Origin: an uncultured bacterium
GTDB lineage: Bacteria; Bacteroidota; Bacteroidia; Bacteroidales; Muribaculaceae
Direction: 5' to 3'
Assembly (NCBI GenBank): GCA_905214715.1
Contig: CAJMMT010000013.1
Coordinates: forward strand, 1 to 60,404
DNA: 60,404 nt
Below, piece after piece: positions 1 through 8,418 of this stretch; position 1 is the first letter of the stretch; each line of letters begins with the position of its first letter. The translations under genes and the position numbers were made by a program. The notes beneath the pieces are model-generated. The model saw nothing but the letters and a program-made list of their open reading frames with translations. It ran no database searches and had not been told where the DNA came from.

Positions 1-469
1 ACCGTTTGCCTATATTCCAGCCGAAATGATGAAGATCAAGCGTACTGATACGATGGATCGCTCTATTGACAGCTGCCGGTTGTTGATCCGGTTCATAATC
101 GATGGCGAAGAATTTCATCGAGTTGATAAGATTGTCAATTTCCTCGGGCGTAAGAACCTGATGGAACGTCGTTCTTGTATATTCCTCTATCTCCCTGAAA
201 ATGGGAGGAAGCACTGTCGGCTTTTGTTTCGTGCCTCGGTCGTTCCATTTGTTACGGATATTTTTCACCCAAGGATAAATAAGATACCGCACACTACATT
301 CGGTAATCCAACCGCCAGTGAGTAGCAGTATGAAAATCAGGATAACAGAAAGTACCGTTACGATGGTCGAAGTACCTTTTTCCGACATGTTGATGCCGGA
401 AGTAATTGCACATGCCATGAAAACAAGACATGCAAAAACTCGGAGAGAATAAATAAATTTATGATTCAT
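1..469 (-). CDS. Hypothetical membrane protein, 3' part cut off by window edge
   Basis: An open frame on the minus strand starts with ATG at 469 and stays open to base 1, so the C-terminus lies outside the window. The first 60 or so residues hold two hydrophobic stretches (about 8-25 and 35-55), predicting a small inner-membrane protein with a long soluble tail of at least 95 residues. The tail is rich in charged residues and contains no motif I recognise. It lies downstream of the integrase gene on the same strand, so it is probably the first cargo or transfer gene of the element that continues to the left. Function unknown. Confidence 0.6.
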   Translation of the reverse strand, partial: MNHKFIYSLRVFACLVFMACAITSGINMSEKGTSTIVTVLSVILIFILLLTGGWITECSVRYLIYPWVKNIRNKWNDRGTKQKPTVLPPIFREIEEYTRTTFHQVLTPEEIDNLINSMKFFAIDYEPDQQPAAVNRAIHRISTLDLHHFGWNIGKR

Positions 470-694
470 ATAAGTACATTTTTGCGATTGTTTATGCAAA
501 GATATACCCTGAAAACAGTTGAAAACAAGCGACGCTCCCGACAGTTAAAGTTTATTAAGGAAAGGGACAATATTTATATAGTTAAAATATTGATTTATCG
601 TGGTTTATATGAGTAAGATGGTAGATTTAACAATATAAATAAAAGCTACAAAATGTAAGAATTTTTATCTTTTGGGATTTTATTTATAATTATG

Positions 695-741
695 AAAAAC
701 TCCGATGAAAGAAGCTGTATGAGCATCTTCTTTCACCGGAG
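695..741 (-). terminator. Rho-independent terminator of the left integrase
   Basis: Read on the minus strand, a 15-bp stem (arms 727-741 and 700-714, one G-T pair) is followed directly by five T. It starts about 20 bases past the integrase stop codon. The rest of 470-694 is AT-rich and I see no gene in it. Confidence 0.85.
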
Positions 742-762
742 GATTGAACGTCTGTCAGGCGG

Positions 763-1872
763 TTATTTGAGCGAAATACGGTCGGTAGTTATACGCTTGG
801 CAGACGGCAGAAGTTTGGCGTAAATCTGCGTTGTAGTGACGTGGGCATGGTCGAGCAGTTTGCTGACAGTAAAAATGTCAGTCCCGGCTGCGAGCTGCAA
901 GGTGGCAAAAGTATCCCTGAATCGGTGAAAAGTAATTCGCTTGGTGATTCCGGCTGCTTTCAGCCATTCCTTCAGAGGACGTTGCGACATGTGCCGCTGA
1001 AAGTCCTTGAACACTTTTCCCGTACCGGGCTCACCGCACAGAGCAAGCATTTCGGGGTTTAGTGGATGGCATGATTCTTTCTTTGTCTTCTGAATGCGGA
1101 TGAACATGGAAATCCCGCCGTCGGCATCCTGTCGTATATCTTCCCACTTGAGATTGAGGATGTCACTGATGCGCAATCCAGTGAGAATGGAGAACAGCGA
1201 AGCGCGTTTTAGTCCGGGCCAACGGCATTCGGTAGCAGCGAGTTTTTTCACTTCTTCGACAGTCAGGAACTCTTTCTTGACTTCCTCATAATCAATCTGA
1301 TCCAGATAGTCGTTGAGATTCTCTTTCAGGAGACGATCCTTGTGAGCCTCTTTCAGCAAGGCACGGAATAGAGAAAAGTAACCTGCCGCTGAGTTGCGGT
1401 TCACTTTCTGCTTAGGGTGGCGGATCTGATTCGCTTCAAGAAGGTATGAGCGGAATCTGTTGCAGAAATCCACGGTAATTTCGCCGAAAGTGCAGCTGCC
1501 TTTGGTAAACTGACGGAAATGCAGATATGAGCAATTCCACTTCTGATGTCTGCCTTTGCACTTCCTCTCGAAATAGGCGAGGAAGTCAAGATTCGGTGTC
1601 TCACGGTCTAGAAATCCGAATTCGCTGTTGATGAGTTGTTCCTGACGGCGGCAACGTATCAGCTCGGCTCTGTTGAGGATTGATTTGTTATACTCCTTCT
1701 GAAACTGGGTGGTCGGGTTCTCATAGATATAGAAACCGAGATACTCACGGCGAGTATTCTTGTTGGTTTGAGGATTGCGGACAGCCGGATAGAAATCCAG
1801 ATAGACAGAAAGCCTTCCTTTCGTCATCTTGGCTGTGCGCACGTTTACAGATGGGACAGTGTTTTTAATCAT
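763..1872 (-). CDS. Tyrosine recombinase / integrase of a left-hand mobile element
   Basis: The protein has 369 residues and the layout of Bacteroidetes integrases: an N-terminal arm-binding region (about 1-90), a SAM-like core-binding domain (about 95-195) and a catalytic domain from about 200. The catalytic set is complete: Arg234 in TGLRISD, His316 and Arg319 in HRFR, His342 and nucleophile Tyr351. It would cut and rejoin DNA at the attachment sites of its element. It lies 98 bp downstream of the HTH regulator gene on the same strand and ends in a strong terminator. Since integrases usually sit next to an attachment site, the element boundary is probably between 2,870 and 3,040, but the partner site is outside the window and I cannot define the core. 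Confidence 0.93.
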   Translation of the reverse strand: MIKNTVPSVNVRTAKMTKGRLSVYLDFYPAVRNPQTNKNTRREYLGFYIYENPTTQFQKEYNKSILNRAELIRCRRQEQLINSEFGFLDRETPNLDFLAYFERKCKGRHQKWNCSYLHFRQFTKGSCTFGEITVDFCNRFRSYLLEANQIRHPKQKVNRNSAAGYFSLFRALLKEAHKDRLLKENLNDYLDQIDYEEVKKEFLTVEEVKKLAATECRWPGLKRASLFSILTGLRISDILNLKWEDIRQDADGGISMFIRIQKTKKESCHPLNPEMLALCGEPGTGKVFKDFQRHMSQRPLKEWLKAAGITKRITFHRFRDTFATLQLAAGTDIFTVSKLLDHAHVTTTQIYAKLLPSAKRITTDRISLK

Positions 1873-1970
1873 GTATTCGAGTTATTTGATTTTGAAATTG
1901 CTGCAAAACTAATTGGTAATCAGACGGTGCGCCATTGTAGTGCGGCGCATGGCATAAGATGCACCGGTTT

Positions 1971-2870
1971 TTATTCTATTTTAGGAGACCCAAGCACTTT
2001 GTCGAGGCTTTTGCGCTCAATATAGACCCGGCTGTCATGATAGATTCGCGGTACGTTATATGTACGGACGTAGTACGAAATCTGGTCTCGGGTCATGCCG
2101 TATGTCCCCATAGCTTCCGGCATTGAGTAATATTCGGCGGCAAGTTCGGGGTTGATGCCCATAGCCGCGTCAATTTCCCGGCGGAAATAATAGACAACAT
2201 TTCTGACTTTCTGCTTCGTGATTTTCAGTTCGGAGACCATTCGATATAGGGCATCCTTTTTCATCCCGAATTTGGCACAGACCTCATCGACGGTGTACCA
2301 TTCCTCTTTGTTGACTTCATCCCCGACCGGCTTGCCGAATACTCTGTCGATATGCTTCTTGCTCCAGAGCGTCTTCCCTCGTGAGGTCGTCTTGGGAATA
2401 TTATGTTTGGAAGCCATCTTGTAAAGCCACGCATTGCCGATGCCAAACTTCTCCATCACTTCCTTGGATGTGTAGAACTCAGTGATAGGCTCAGCTGGCT
2501 TAACTTCCTTTTTAATGTATGGAGAAGAAGATATGAATAACTCATTCAAAACGGCTCTGCTTATAAATGTTCTTCCCGGAAACTGGGCACACGGGATTTT
2601 TCCTCTTTCAAGATACCGATATAGTGTCCGGGTCGAAACTCCCATCAATCTTGCGCATTGAAATGGGGTTAGAAAAGATAGACTATCTTCATTTCCTCTC
2701 GTTTTGACATTGATAGTCTTTTGGGTATTTGCGACATGTTCATCGCGCTTTCGCTTTTTATAAGCGTGCTCGGCACATCGCTTACTGCAATAGCGAGTCG
2801 AGCTTTTGCGGGCTGTGAATGATGCTCCGCAAAATTCACAGATTTTTTGAAATTCAATTGTACTGCTCAT
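1971..2870 (-). CDS. Zinc-finger protein with four HTH (MerR/excisionase-like) modules
   Basis: The 299-residue protein opens with a compact zinc knuckle (CEFCG, then CSKRC, about residues 12-33). It then has four repeats of a winged-HTH module of MerR/excisionase type: about 66-115 (ARLMGVSTRTLYRYLERGKI), 130-178 (KEVMEKFGIGNAWLYKM), 190-236 (DEVCAKFGMKKDALYRM) and 246-295 (PEAMGTYGMTRDQISYY). Single modules of this kind serve as excisionases or DNA-binding adaptors beside integrases. Four in a row with a zinc finger suggests a protein that reads a long or repeated DNA site. Two tandem palindromes lie 33-69 bp upstream of its start. Likely role: excision control or autoregulation of the left element; this is inference from position and fold. 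Confidence 0.7.
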   Translation of the reverse strand: MSSTIEFQKICEFCGASFTARKSSTRYCSKRCAEHAYKKRKRDEHVANTQKTINVKTRGNEDSLSFLTPFQCARLMGVSTRTLYRYLERGKIPCAQFPGRTFISRAVLNELFISSSPYIKKEVKPAEPITEFYTSKEVMEKFGIGNAWLYKMASKHNIPKTTSRGKTLWSKKHIDRVFGKPVGDEVNKEEWYTVDEVCAKFGMKKDALYRMVSELKITKQKVRNVVYYFRREIDAAMGINPELAAEYYSMPEAMGTYGMTRDQISYYVRTYNVPRIYHDSRVYIERKSLDKVLGSPKIE

Positions 2871-2902
2871 ATTCTCATTTTTGAGTTATTTCTGTTAAAA
2901 GT

Positions 2903-2939
2903 GTGTCATTGTGTGACACCAAGTGTCATTGCGCGACAT
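2903..2939. promoter_or_regulatory. Two tandem 17-bp palindromes, likely operator
   Basis: GTGTCATTGTGTGACAC at 2903-2919 is a perfect 6-bp inverted repeat with a 5-nt spacer. A near copy, GTGTCATTGCGCGACAT, lies at 2923-2939. The two are offset by exactly 20 bp, so they face the same side of the helix. They sit just upstream of the multi-HTH gene that starts at 2870. Confidence 0.6.
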
Positions 2940-3038
2940 AATCGTCTACACCTCGGGAAAATGAGCCGACGTACAAATGCGACAGCGAAAAAAGATACAC
3001 AAACGGCTAAAAAAGCCACTGAAATGCCCAATACGGCG

Positions 3039-3067
3039 AAAAAAATAACGCCCTGTTTTTGGGCGTT
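3039..3067 (-). terminator. Rho-independent terminator after mnmE
   Basis: On the minus strand a 7-bp stem AACGCCC/GGGCGTT (3061-3067 and 3047-3053) with a 7-nt loop is followed by ATTTTTTT. It lies 43 bp beyond the mnmE stop and separates the chromosome from the left mobile element. Confidence 0.85.
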
Positions 3068-3109
3068 ACTTGTCATTATCGGTATTTTAACTGCTTTATA
3101 ACCAAATAG

Positions 3110-4489
3110 TTACTTGCCGATGCAGAAATGAGCGAAGATGTTTTGGAGCAGGTCCGGGGTTGTTATTGCGCCGGTTATCGCGCCGATGTGAGTCAAGGCG
3201 CCTCTTAGCTCTTCGGCGAGCAGGTCGGTCGGCAGTGTCGCCATGCCTTCCTCTATCCGGCGGAGGTAAGGCAACGACGATTGAAGTTCCTGATAATGAC
3301 GCAGGTTTGTTACCAAGGTTTCCTGTTCTGTCAAACTTCCTTCTTCACCTATGCCGCAATAGTCTGATATTACCTGTTTTAATTCATCAAGCCCTTCTCC
3401 CGTCTTTGCCGAGACATAGACCGTTTTTTCTGTCGCCGACACAGGGTCTTCAAGTTCCGGAGTAGTACGGATGGTATCTGTCAAGTCTGATTTCGTATAG
3501 ACTATCACTTTGAAAGCCTCGGGGTTTTCAATTATCGCCGAGAGGTATTCCTGCCGTTGCTCTCCAAGGTTCTGAGTGGGATCTATCAACCAAAGTACTA
3601 TGGCTGCGTTCCTTATTCGTTCGCGCGCCCTTTCTATGCCTAAACCCTCGACCAGATCGGTAGTCTGACGCAATCCCGCCGTATCGTAAAAACGGCACAG
3701 CACGCCCCCTATCTCTGCGGTAGCTTCGATTACATCGCGCGTCGTACCGGCTATATCGGTTACCAAGGCCTTCTCCTCCTCCACAAGCCGGTTCAGAAGC
3801 GATGACTTGCCGGCGTTAGGCACGCCGGCGAGCGCGATGGATATGCCCTCTTTATATACCTTTCCGCGCAGATAGCTGTCGGCCAGACGCTCTACCTCTT
3901 CCTTGATCGCCGTTACCCCCTCGGCCAGTTGCCCGCGGTCGGCAAATTCCACATCCTCTTCCGAGAAGTCAAGTTCCAATTCCAACAACGATGCCAGATT
4001 CATCAACTTCCCGCGCAAAGTATCGAGCTTTCTCGATATGCCTCCGGCAACCTGTGTCAGGGCTACTCGCGCCGATGCTTTCGATGAGGCTGCCATCAGG
4101 TCAGCGACACCTTCCGCCTGCGCAAGGTCAATCCGGCCGTTGAGAAATGCCTGACGGGTGAACTCTCCGGGTCCTGCAGGCGTGGCGCCGGCCTCGACAA
4201 GAGCTCTCATCACCGCCTGCTGTATCCATGGCGAGCCATGCAGGGAAAACTCCACGGTATCGAAACCCGTATATGAATTCGGGCCTCGGAAGATGGTCGC
4301 CACACATTCGTCTATCGGTTCTCCGCCGATTGTCCGTATCCTTCCGAGGTGCGCCGTATGGCTCTTGATATCTGAAAGTCTCTTACCTTGCCATACACGG
4401 TCGGCTATTTCAAGCGCGTCCGCACCCGAAAGTCTCACGACCGCTATTCCTCCCGTACCGCGTGGTGTGGATATCGCCGCTATTGCCAT
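3110..4489 (-). CDS. mnmE: tRNA modification GTPase MnmE (TrmE)
   Basis: MnmE works with MnmG to add the (carboxymethyl)aminomethyl group at C5 of wobble U34 in certain tRNAs. The 459-residue length is normal. An N-terminal tetrahydrofolate-binding domain (about 1-118) precedes the helical domain with its inserted G domain. The P-loop GVPNAGKSS is at 222-230, followed by the switch motif DIAGTTRD and the G3 motif DTAGL. The C-terminus ends in the invariant FCIGK, whose Cys is catalytic. The start codon overlaps the last bases of the upstream nuclease gene, which suggests translational coupling. miaA, a second tRNA-modification gene, is nearby on the other strand. Confidence 0.98.
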   Translation of the reverse strand: MAIAAISTPRGTGGIAVVRLSGADALEIADRVWQGKRLSDIKSHTAHLGRIRTIGGEPIDECVATIFRGPNSYTGFDTVEFSLHGSPWIQQAVMRALVEAGATPAGPGEFTRQAFLNGRIDLAQAEGVADLMAASSKASARVALTQVAGGISRKLDTLRGKLMNLASLLELELDFSEEDVEFADRGQLAEGVTAIKEEVERLADSYLRGKVYKEGISIALAGVPNAGKSSLLNRLVEEEKALVTDIAGTTRDVIEATAEIGGVLCRFYDTAGLRQTTDLVEGLGIERARERIRNAAIVLWLIDPTQNLGEQRQEYLSAIIENPEAFKVIVYTKSDLTDTIRTTPELEDPVSATEKTVYVSAKTGEGLDELKQVISDYCGIGEEGSLTEQETLVTNLRHYQELQSSLPYLRRIEEGMATLPTDLLAEELRGALTHIGAITGAITTPDLLQNIFAHFCIGK

Positions 4490-5376
4490 TTCTTAAATTC
4501 CGAATGTCGTTCAACTTCGTTTTCAATCTCGTCGGGCAGATTGTAGAAGAAATCAAGCCCTGTTATGGCCTCCACCTGATCGACCGTTGTAACATAGTTG
4601 GCCATATTCCCGGGACACCGGGCGTTGTCATACACAAACGCGATAGCCCGGGGCGGATTGGCATAAGGGGCCAATATGCACTTGTAAAAGGCATCGGGCA
4701 CTCTCACCCCGGCATCCCCTATCCGCTTGTCGGTCTGTCCTGTATAGATTGGGCCGGCCACTATCACCAAAGCCGAGTCGCGTCGGGCCCATATCCTTTC
4801 TTTTTCCTCAAGAGTTTTCCACGCCCCGGTGTTCAGCTCCTTCTTCTGAGGAGCCATATTGGTCATGTAAAAACAATCGCTCATGGCCTGTGAACTCCAC
4901 TTCTGGTCGGCCGCCGGACAAAGATGGCCTCTATCGTAACCGCTTCGCGTATAATCGCGAGTATCCGGACATCCCTCCACCTCATAATCGGTATGGAACT
5001 TGTTGCTGCGGGTAACATTCCCGTCAACCTCTGTCGCAAGCAACTCCCATCCCACCCAGTCAGGGGTCTTGTTAACAGGATTGAAACTGAGTCGAAATCC
5101 CTCATAATCCTTTTCCGTGGAATTTTCCGGAGCCCCATTCACACTCTCGAGATCATGATAATGTTTTACCATCGAGGTAATACCGGCTTCCGGGGTTTCG
5201 CTTCGGCGCGCCTGCATACGTATTATAAAAAATACCACTCCAACGCATAGTAAAACTGCAATCATAGCCGTGAAATTGCGGCTCTTTCTGCGACGTCGAG
5301 CCCCGGCAGTATAGCTCGCCCGGTATATATCGTTCTTTCTCTTTGTCATTTCTATAGATACACTTTCACTTGTCAA
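4480..5376 (-). CDS. Membrane-anchored DNA/RNA non-specific endonuclease (DRGH type)
   Basis: The 298-residue protein has a very basic N-terminus, one membrane segment at about 36-53 and then a beta-beta-alpha-metal nuclease domain. The signature DRGH is at 148-151, with His151 as expected general base, followed by the conserved N-x3-Q block (TNMAPQ). Such enzymes cut DNA and RNA without sequence preference and need Mg or Mn. The anchor places the domain outside the cytoplasm, fitting nucleotide scavenging or defence against incoming DNA (inference). Translation may start at Met1 or Met10. The stop codon lies inside the first codons of mnmE. Confidence 0.9.
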   Translation of the reverse strand: MTSESVSIEMTKRKNDIYRASYTAGARRRRKSRNFTAMIAVLLCVGVVFFIIRMQARRSETPEAGITSMVKHYHDLESVNGAPENSTEKDYEGFRLSFNPVNKTPDWVGWELLATEVDGNVTRSNKFHTDYEVEGCPDTRDYTRSGYDRGHLCPAADQKWSSQAMSDCFYMTNMAPQKKELNTGAWKTLEEKERIWARRDSALVIVAGPIYTGQTDKRIGDAGVRVPDAFYKCILAPYANPPRAIAFVYDNARCPGNMANYVTTVDQVEAITGLDFFYNLPDEIENEVERHSEFKKWQ

Positions 5377-5402
5377 CGCGCGTAAAATTTGTGTTCTTGA
5401 TG

Positions 5403-5450
5403 CAAAATTACGAATTTAGACCTTAATGCGGCATTTTTTTTGTATATTTG
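5403..5450. promoter_or_regulatory. Divergent promoter region, nuclease-mnmE / pepT
   Basis: Bacteroidetes -7 elements point outward on both strands: TAATTTTG on the minus strand (5410-5403) toward the nuclease gene, and TATATTTG on the plus strand (5443-5450) toward pepT. I see no well-placed TTTG -33 box for either, so the assignment rests on the -7 match and position. Confidence 0.5.
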
Positions 5451-5532
5451 TGAGTGAAATGGGAAATATTCCTTTCTTTACCACCCGGCGCATACCCGGC
5501 AAAGGTTATGGGCCGTTAAAAATCACTATACC

Positions 5533-6750
5533 ATGACCCTTGTAGAACGATTCTTAGACCTCGTACGCTTCGATACACAGAGCGATGAACTCACCAACAT
5601 GACTCCCTCTACCCCGGGGCAGATGGAGTTCGCACGCTATCTTCTTAAGGTTGTCGAGGAAATGGGCCTGCAGGATATCTCGCTAGATGACAACGGATAT
5701 CTGATGGCTACATTGCCGCCCAACACCGACGCCGACATACCTACCGTCGGATTCATAGCACATATGGACACATCGCCCGACATGTCGGGACGCCACGTCA
5801 AACCACGCATAGTAAAGAACTACGACGGCAAGGACATTACTCTCAACGCCGAACTCAACATAGTGCTACACATAGCCGACTTCCCCGAAATTCTCGACTA
5901 TGTAGGCCAGGATATAATCGTAACCGACGGAACAACGTTGCTCGGAGCCGACGACAAAGCCGGCATAGCTGAAATACTCGGTGCCATAGAGCATCTTCAG
6001 GCCCATCCGGAAATCAAACACGGCAAAATCCGCATAGCATTCAACCCCGACGAGGAGATCGGCAAGGGAGCCCACAAGTTCGATGTGGAGCGTTTCGGTT
6101 GCCAATTCGCTTACACTATGGACGGCGGAGCCGTAGGTGAACTTGAATTCGAGAACTTCAACGCTGCTTACGCCAAGGTTATAATCAAAGGACGCAACGT
6201 GCATCCGGGTTCGGCAAAACACAAAATGGTAAACTCCATACGCGTGGCAAACCAGTTTATTCAGATGCTACCCCGCTGGGAGACACCGGAGCATACCGAA
6301 GGCTACGAAGGATTCTATCATCTCGTTGGAATAAAAGGGTCGGTAGAAGAAACCGAACTCTCTTACATAATCCGCGACCACGACCGCGACCGCTTCGAAT
6401 CGCGCAAGCGCGAGATAGAGCACCTGTGCCGTAAAACCAATATTGAATATCCAGGCTGCTGCTCTGTGGAGATGGGCGACCAGTACTATAACATGCGCGA
6501 GAAAATCGAACCCGTGATGCATATCATAGAGGTTGCGGAGCGCGCGATGCGCGAAGCGGGAGTCGAACCTAAAGTACAGCCCATCCGCGGAGGTACAGAC
6601 GGTGCCCAACTAAGCTTCAAGGGTCTGCCATGCCCCAACATTTTCGCAGGTGGCGAAAACTTCCACGGCCGTTACGAGTATATTCCCATACCTTCTATGG
6701 AAAAGGCCAGAGATGTGATTGTAAACATCTGCCGGATAGTTGCCGAATGA
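5533..6750 (+). CDS. pepT: Peptidase T (tripeptide aminopeptidase)
   Basis: A cytoplasmic M20B zinc aminopeptidase that removes the N-terminal residue from tripeptides. The 405-residue length is typical. The dinuclear zinc site is complete: His77 and Asp79 in AHMDT, Asp140 in LGADDKAG, the general base and ligand pair in PDEEIGKG (174-175), Asp197 in TMDGG, and the late His in GGENFHGRYE. The dimerisation insert lies between about 205 and 320. Its stop overlaps the miaA start as ATGA, so the two genes form one transcription unit. A -7 element lies 83 bp upstream. Confidence 0.97.
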   Translation: MTLVERFLDLVRFDTQSDELTNMTPSTPGQMEFARYLLKVVEEMGLQDISLDDNGYLMATLPPNTDADIPTVGFIAHMDTSPDMSGRHVKPRIVKNYDGKDITLNAELNIVLHIADFPEILDYVGQDIIVTDGTTLLGADDKAGIAEILGAIEHLQAHPEIKHGKIRIAFNPDEEIGKGAHKFDVERFGCQFAYTMDGGAVGELEFENFNAAYAKVIIKGRNVHPGSAKHKMVNSIRVANQFIQMLPRWETPEHTEGYEGFYHLVGIKGSVEETELSYIIRDHDRDRFESRKREIEHLCRKTNIEYPGCCSVEMGDQYYNMREKIEPVMHIIEVAERAMREAGVEPKVQPIRGGTDGAQLSFKGLPCPNIFAGGENFHGRYEYIPIPSMEKARDVIVNICRIVAE

Positions 6751-7604
6751 CACCATTACCCAAACTGATCGTTATAACAGGGCCGACTGCTTCTGGCAAG
6801 TCGGCCCTTGCCATAGACATGGCTCTGAAGCTGAATACCGAGATCATTTCGGCCGACTCGCGGCAGATATACAAAGGGATACCGATTGCGACGGCAGTGC
6901 CCCCAATCAGCGAACGATGCGGCATCAGGCATCACCTCATGGAGTGCCTGCCGCTCGACGCTTATTACAGTGCCGCTATGTTTGCCGACGATGCCCTTGC
7001 CATTGCCCGGCGTTTATGGGCCGAAGGTCATGGCGAAGCGATAGTCTGCGGAGGGTCCATGATGTATATCGACGCTCTCTGCAACGGCATAGACGAACTG
7101 CCAGACATTCCGGATGACCTCCGGCATCGTCTCTCCGACCAATGGCAGACCTACGGCGACGAATGGCTGTTGGCCGAACTGGCAATCGTCGACCCAGTAT
7201 GCTATTCAGTTATAGACCATCGCAACCTGAAACGGGTTTTCCACGCCGTAGAGGTAACACGAGCCGCCGGCAAGCCATATTCATCACTCCTTACAGGCCG
7301 AAAGAAAGCGCCCGAAGGGTTTACCATCGAGCGCCATGTGATAGACCTTCCCCGTCAGGAATTATTCAGTCGTATAAACAGCCGTGTGGAAGCCATGGCC
7401 CACGCAGGACTTCTTGAAGAAGCACGCTCCGTATACCCTCTGCGTCACCTGAACTCCCTTAACACAGTAGGATTGAAAGAGATGTTCCGGGTTATAGAAG
7501 GTGAATGGGATCTTGACTTCGCTCTTGCCCGCATGGCCAAAAATACCCGTGTCTACGCCAAGAAGCAGATTACATGGCTCAAGCGGGACAACAAGTTGCC
7601 GTAA
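6747..7604 (+). CDS. miaA: tRNA dimethylallyltransferase MiaA
   Basis: MiaA transfers a dimethylallyl group to N6 of A37 in tRNAs reading UNN codons. At 285 residues it is somewhat shorter than the E. coli enzyme. The P-loop GPTASGKS is at 12-19, followed by the IISADSRQIYKG block that binds the tRNA base and substrate, then the CGGSMMY segment and the LKRDNKL tail. I chose the ATG at 6747 because it overlaps the pepT stop as ATGA and places the P-loop at the usual distance from the N-terminus. A longer in-frame extension to 6630 lies wholly inside pepT. The gene ends one base before the stop of the convergent barrel gene. Confidence 0.97.
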   Translation: MTPLPKLIVITGPTASGKSALAIDMALKLNTEIISADSRQIYKGIPIATAVPPISERCGIRHHLMECLPLDAYYSAAMFADDALAIARRLWAEGHGEAIVCGGSMMYIDALCNGIDELPDIPDDLRHRLSDQWQTYGDEWLLAELAIVDPVCYSVIDHRNLKRVFHAVEVTRAAGKPYSSLLTGRKKAPEGFTIERHVIDLPRQELFSRINSRVEAMAHAGLLEEARSVYPLRHLNSLNTVGLKEMFRVIEGEWDLDFALARMAKNTRVYAKKQITWLKRDNKLP

Positions 7605-7605
7605 C

Positions 7606-8304
7606 TCAAAAATCGTAACCTACAGTAAAATTCCAGACTTTGCTACGGCCTCCCAGATAATCTGTATTCCAGACATCTCTCATACCTATCTTATAGTGTA
7701 TGCCGGCATAGAAATGAGTCAGGAAATTTATGCCCGTGCCTACTTTAAGACCCCAGTCATAACGGTTGCGTTCGGCCGTACGCAGTTCCGCATTGCCAGC
7801 TTGCCCCGGCACTATATATACGATATCGTCATGATGCTTGGAATGCAACATCCACGAGAAATATGGACCTACGTCTACGCTCCAGGTACCGCCCGGAAGC
7901 AACTTCATGCGCAACTGGGCTATAACCGGAATCGTGAAATGATAATTACGGTAATGCCCCATCTGCGCATCGGTATATTCGGCCCCAACTCCCGTCGAGC
8001 GCGCATAGGCATAGTTGCCCGAACGCGATTCATAATAAAATCCGGGTTGAAGAGTAAAGAAATTGCGCAGATTGATGTTGAACACCGCACCCAGTTCGAA
8101 TCCAGTTCCCCACGAATTGACATTCCAGTCCGGGAACACTTCCTTATCAATATTTATGTTGGATGTATTCACTCCGGCACGGAGCCCCAGGGAAAAAAGA
8201 TGCTCGGGCATACCAGTATCTATCAGCGACTGCGCGTCGGCACTGAGGATTCCGGCAAAAAGCGCGCACGATATGGCGAAGACCTTCAGGCGTGGCATAT
8301 TCAT
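7606..8304 (-). CDS. Outer-membrane beta-barrel protein (PorT-like)
   Basis: The 232-residue product has a signal peptide ending at ADAQ (about residue 25). The mature part is made of alternating amphipathic strands such as FTLQPGFYYESRSG and YHFTIPVIAQLRMKL. It ends in the aromatic strand FTVGYDF, the usual barrel C-terminus. This matches the PorT/OmpW-like barrels common in Bacteroidales. No ligand can be deduced. It converges on miaA with one intervening base and no separate terminator is visible, so the two transcripts probably overlap. Confidence 0.8.
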   Translation of the reverse strand: MNMPRLKVFAISCALFAGILSADAQSLIDTGMPEHLFSLGLRAGVNTSNINIDKEVFPDWNVNSWGTGFELGAVFNINLRNFFTLQPGFYYESRSGNYAYARSTGVGAEYTDAQMGHYRNYHFTIPVIAQLRMKLLPGGTWSVDVGPYFSWMLHSKHHDDIVYIVPGQAGNAELRTAERNRYDWGLKVGTGINFLTHFYAGIHYKIGMRDVWNTDYLGGRSKVWNFTVGYDF

Positions 8305-8342
8305 ATGACTTGGTTTTAGAAATAATTTCTCTTATAGAAAAG

Positions 8343-8369
8343 CAAATATAGCAAAAAAAACTAACTTTG
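8343..8369. promoter_or_regulatory. Divergent promoter region, barrel protein / YitT protein
   Basis: TATATTTG on the minus strand (8350-8343) lies 39 bp upstream of the barrel gene. TAACTTTG on the plus strand (8362-8369) lies 50 bp upstream of the YitT-type gene. Both match the Bacteroidetes TAnnTTTG -7 consensus; clear -33 boxes are absent. Confidence 0.5.
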
Positions 8370-8418
8370 CACTCTCAAAGCAAATCTTACCGATTTACGG
8401 ACCAGAAGATTTTAAAAC

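Noticed and set aside
26..325. 99-codon open frame on the plus strand at the left edge
   Set aside because: It lies antisense to the membrane-protein frame, which has a better start, hydrophobic helices and the direction of the integrase cluster.
2961..3101. 46-codon frame ending in a hydrophobic helix
   Set aside because: It runs through the mnmE terminator hairpin, has no promoter and is too short to support on composition alone.
6630..6746. 39-residue N-terminal extension of miaA
   Set aside because: It lies entirely within pepT, and the ATGA overlap start at 6747 places the P-loop normally.
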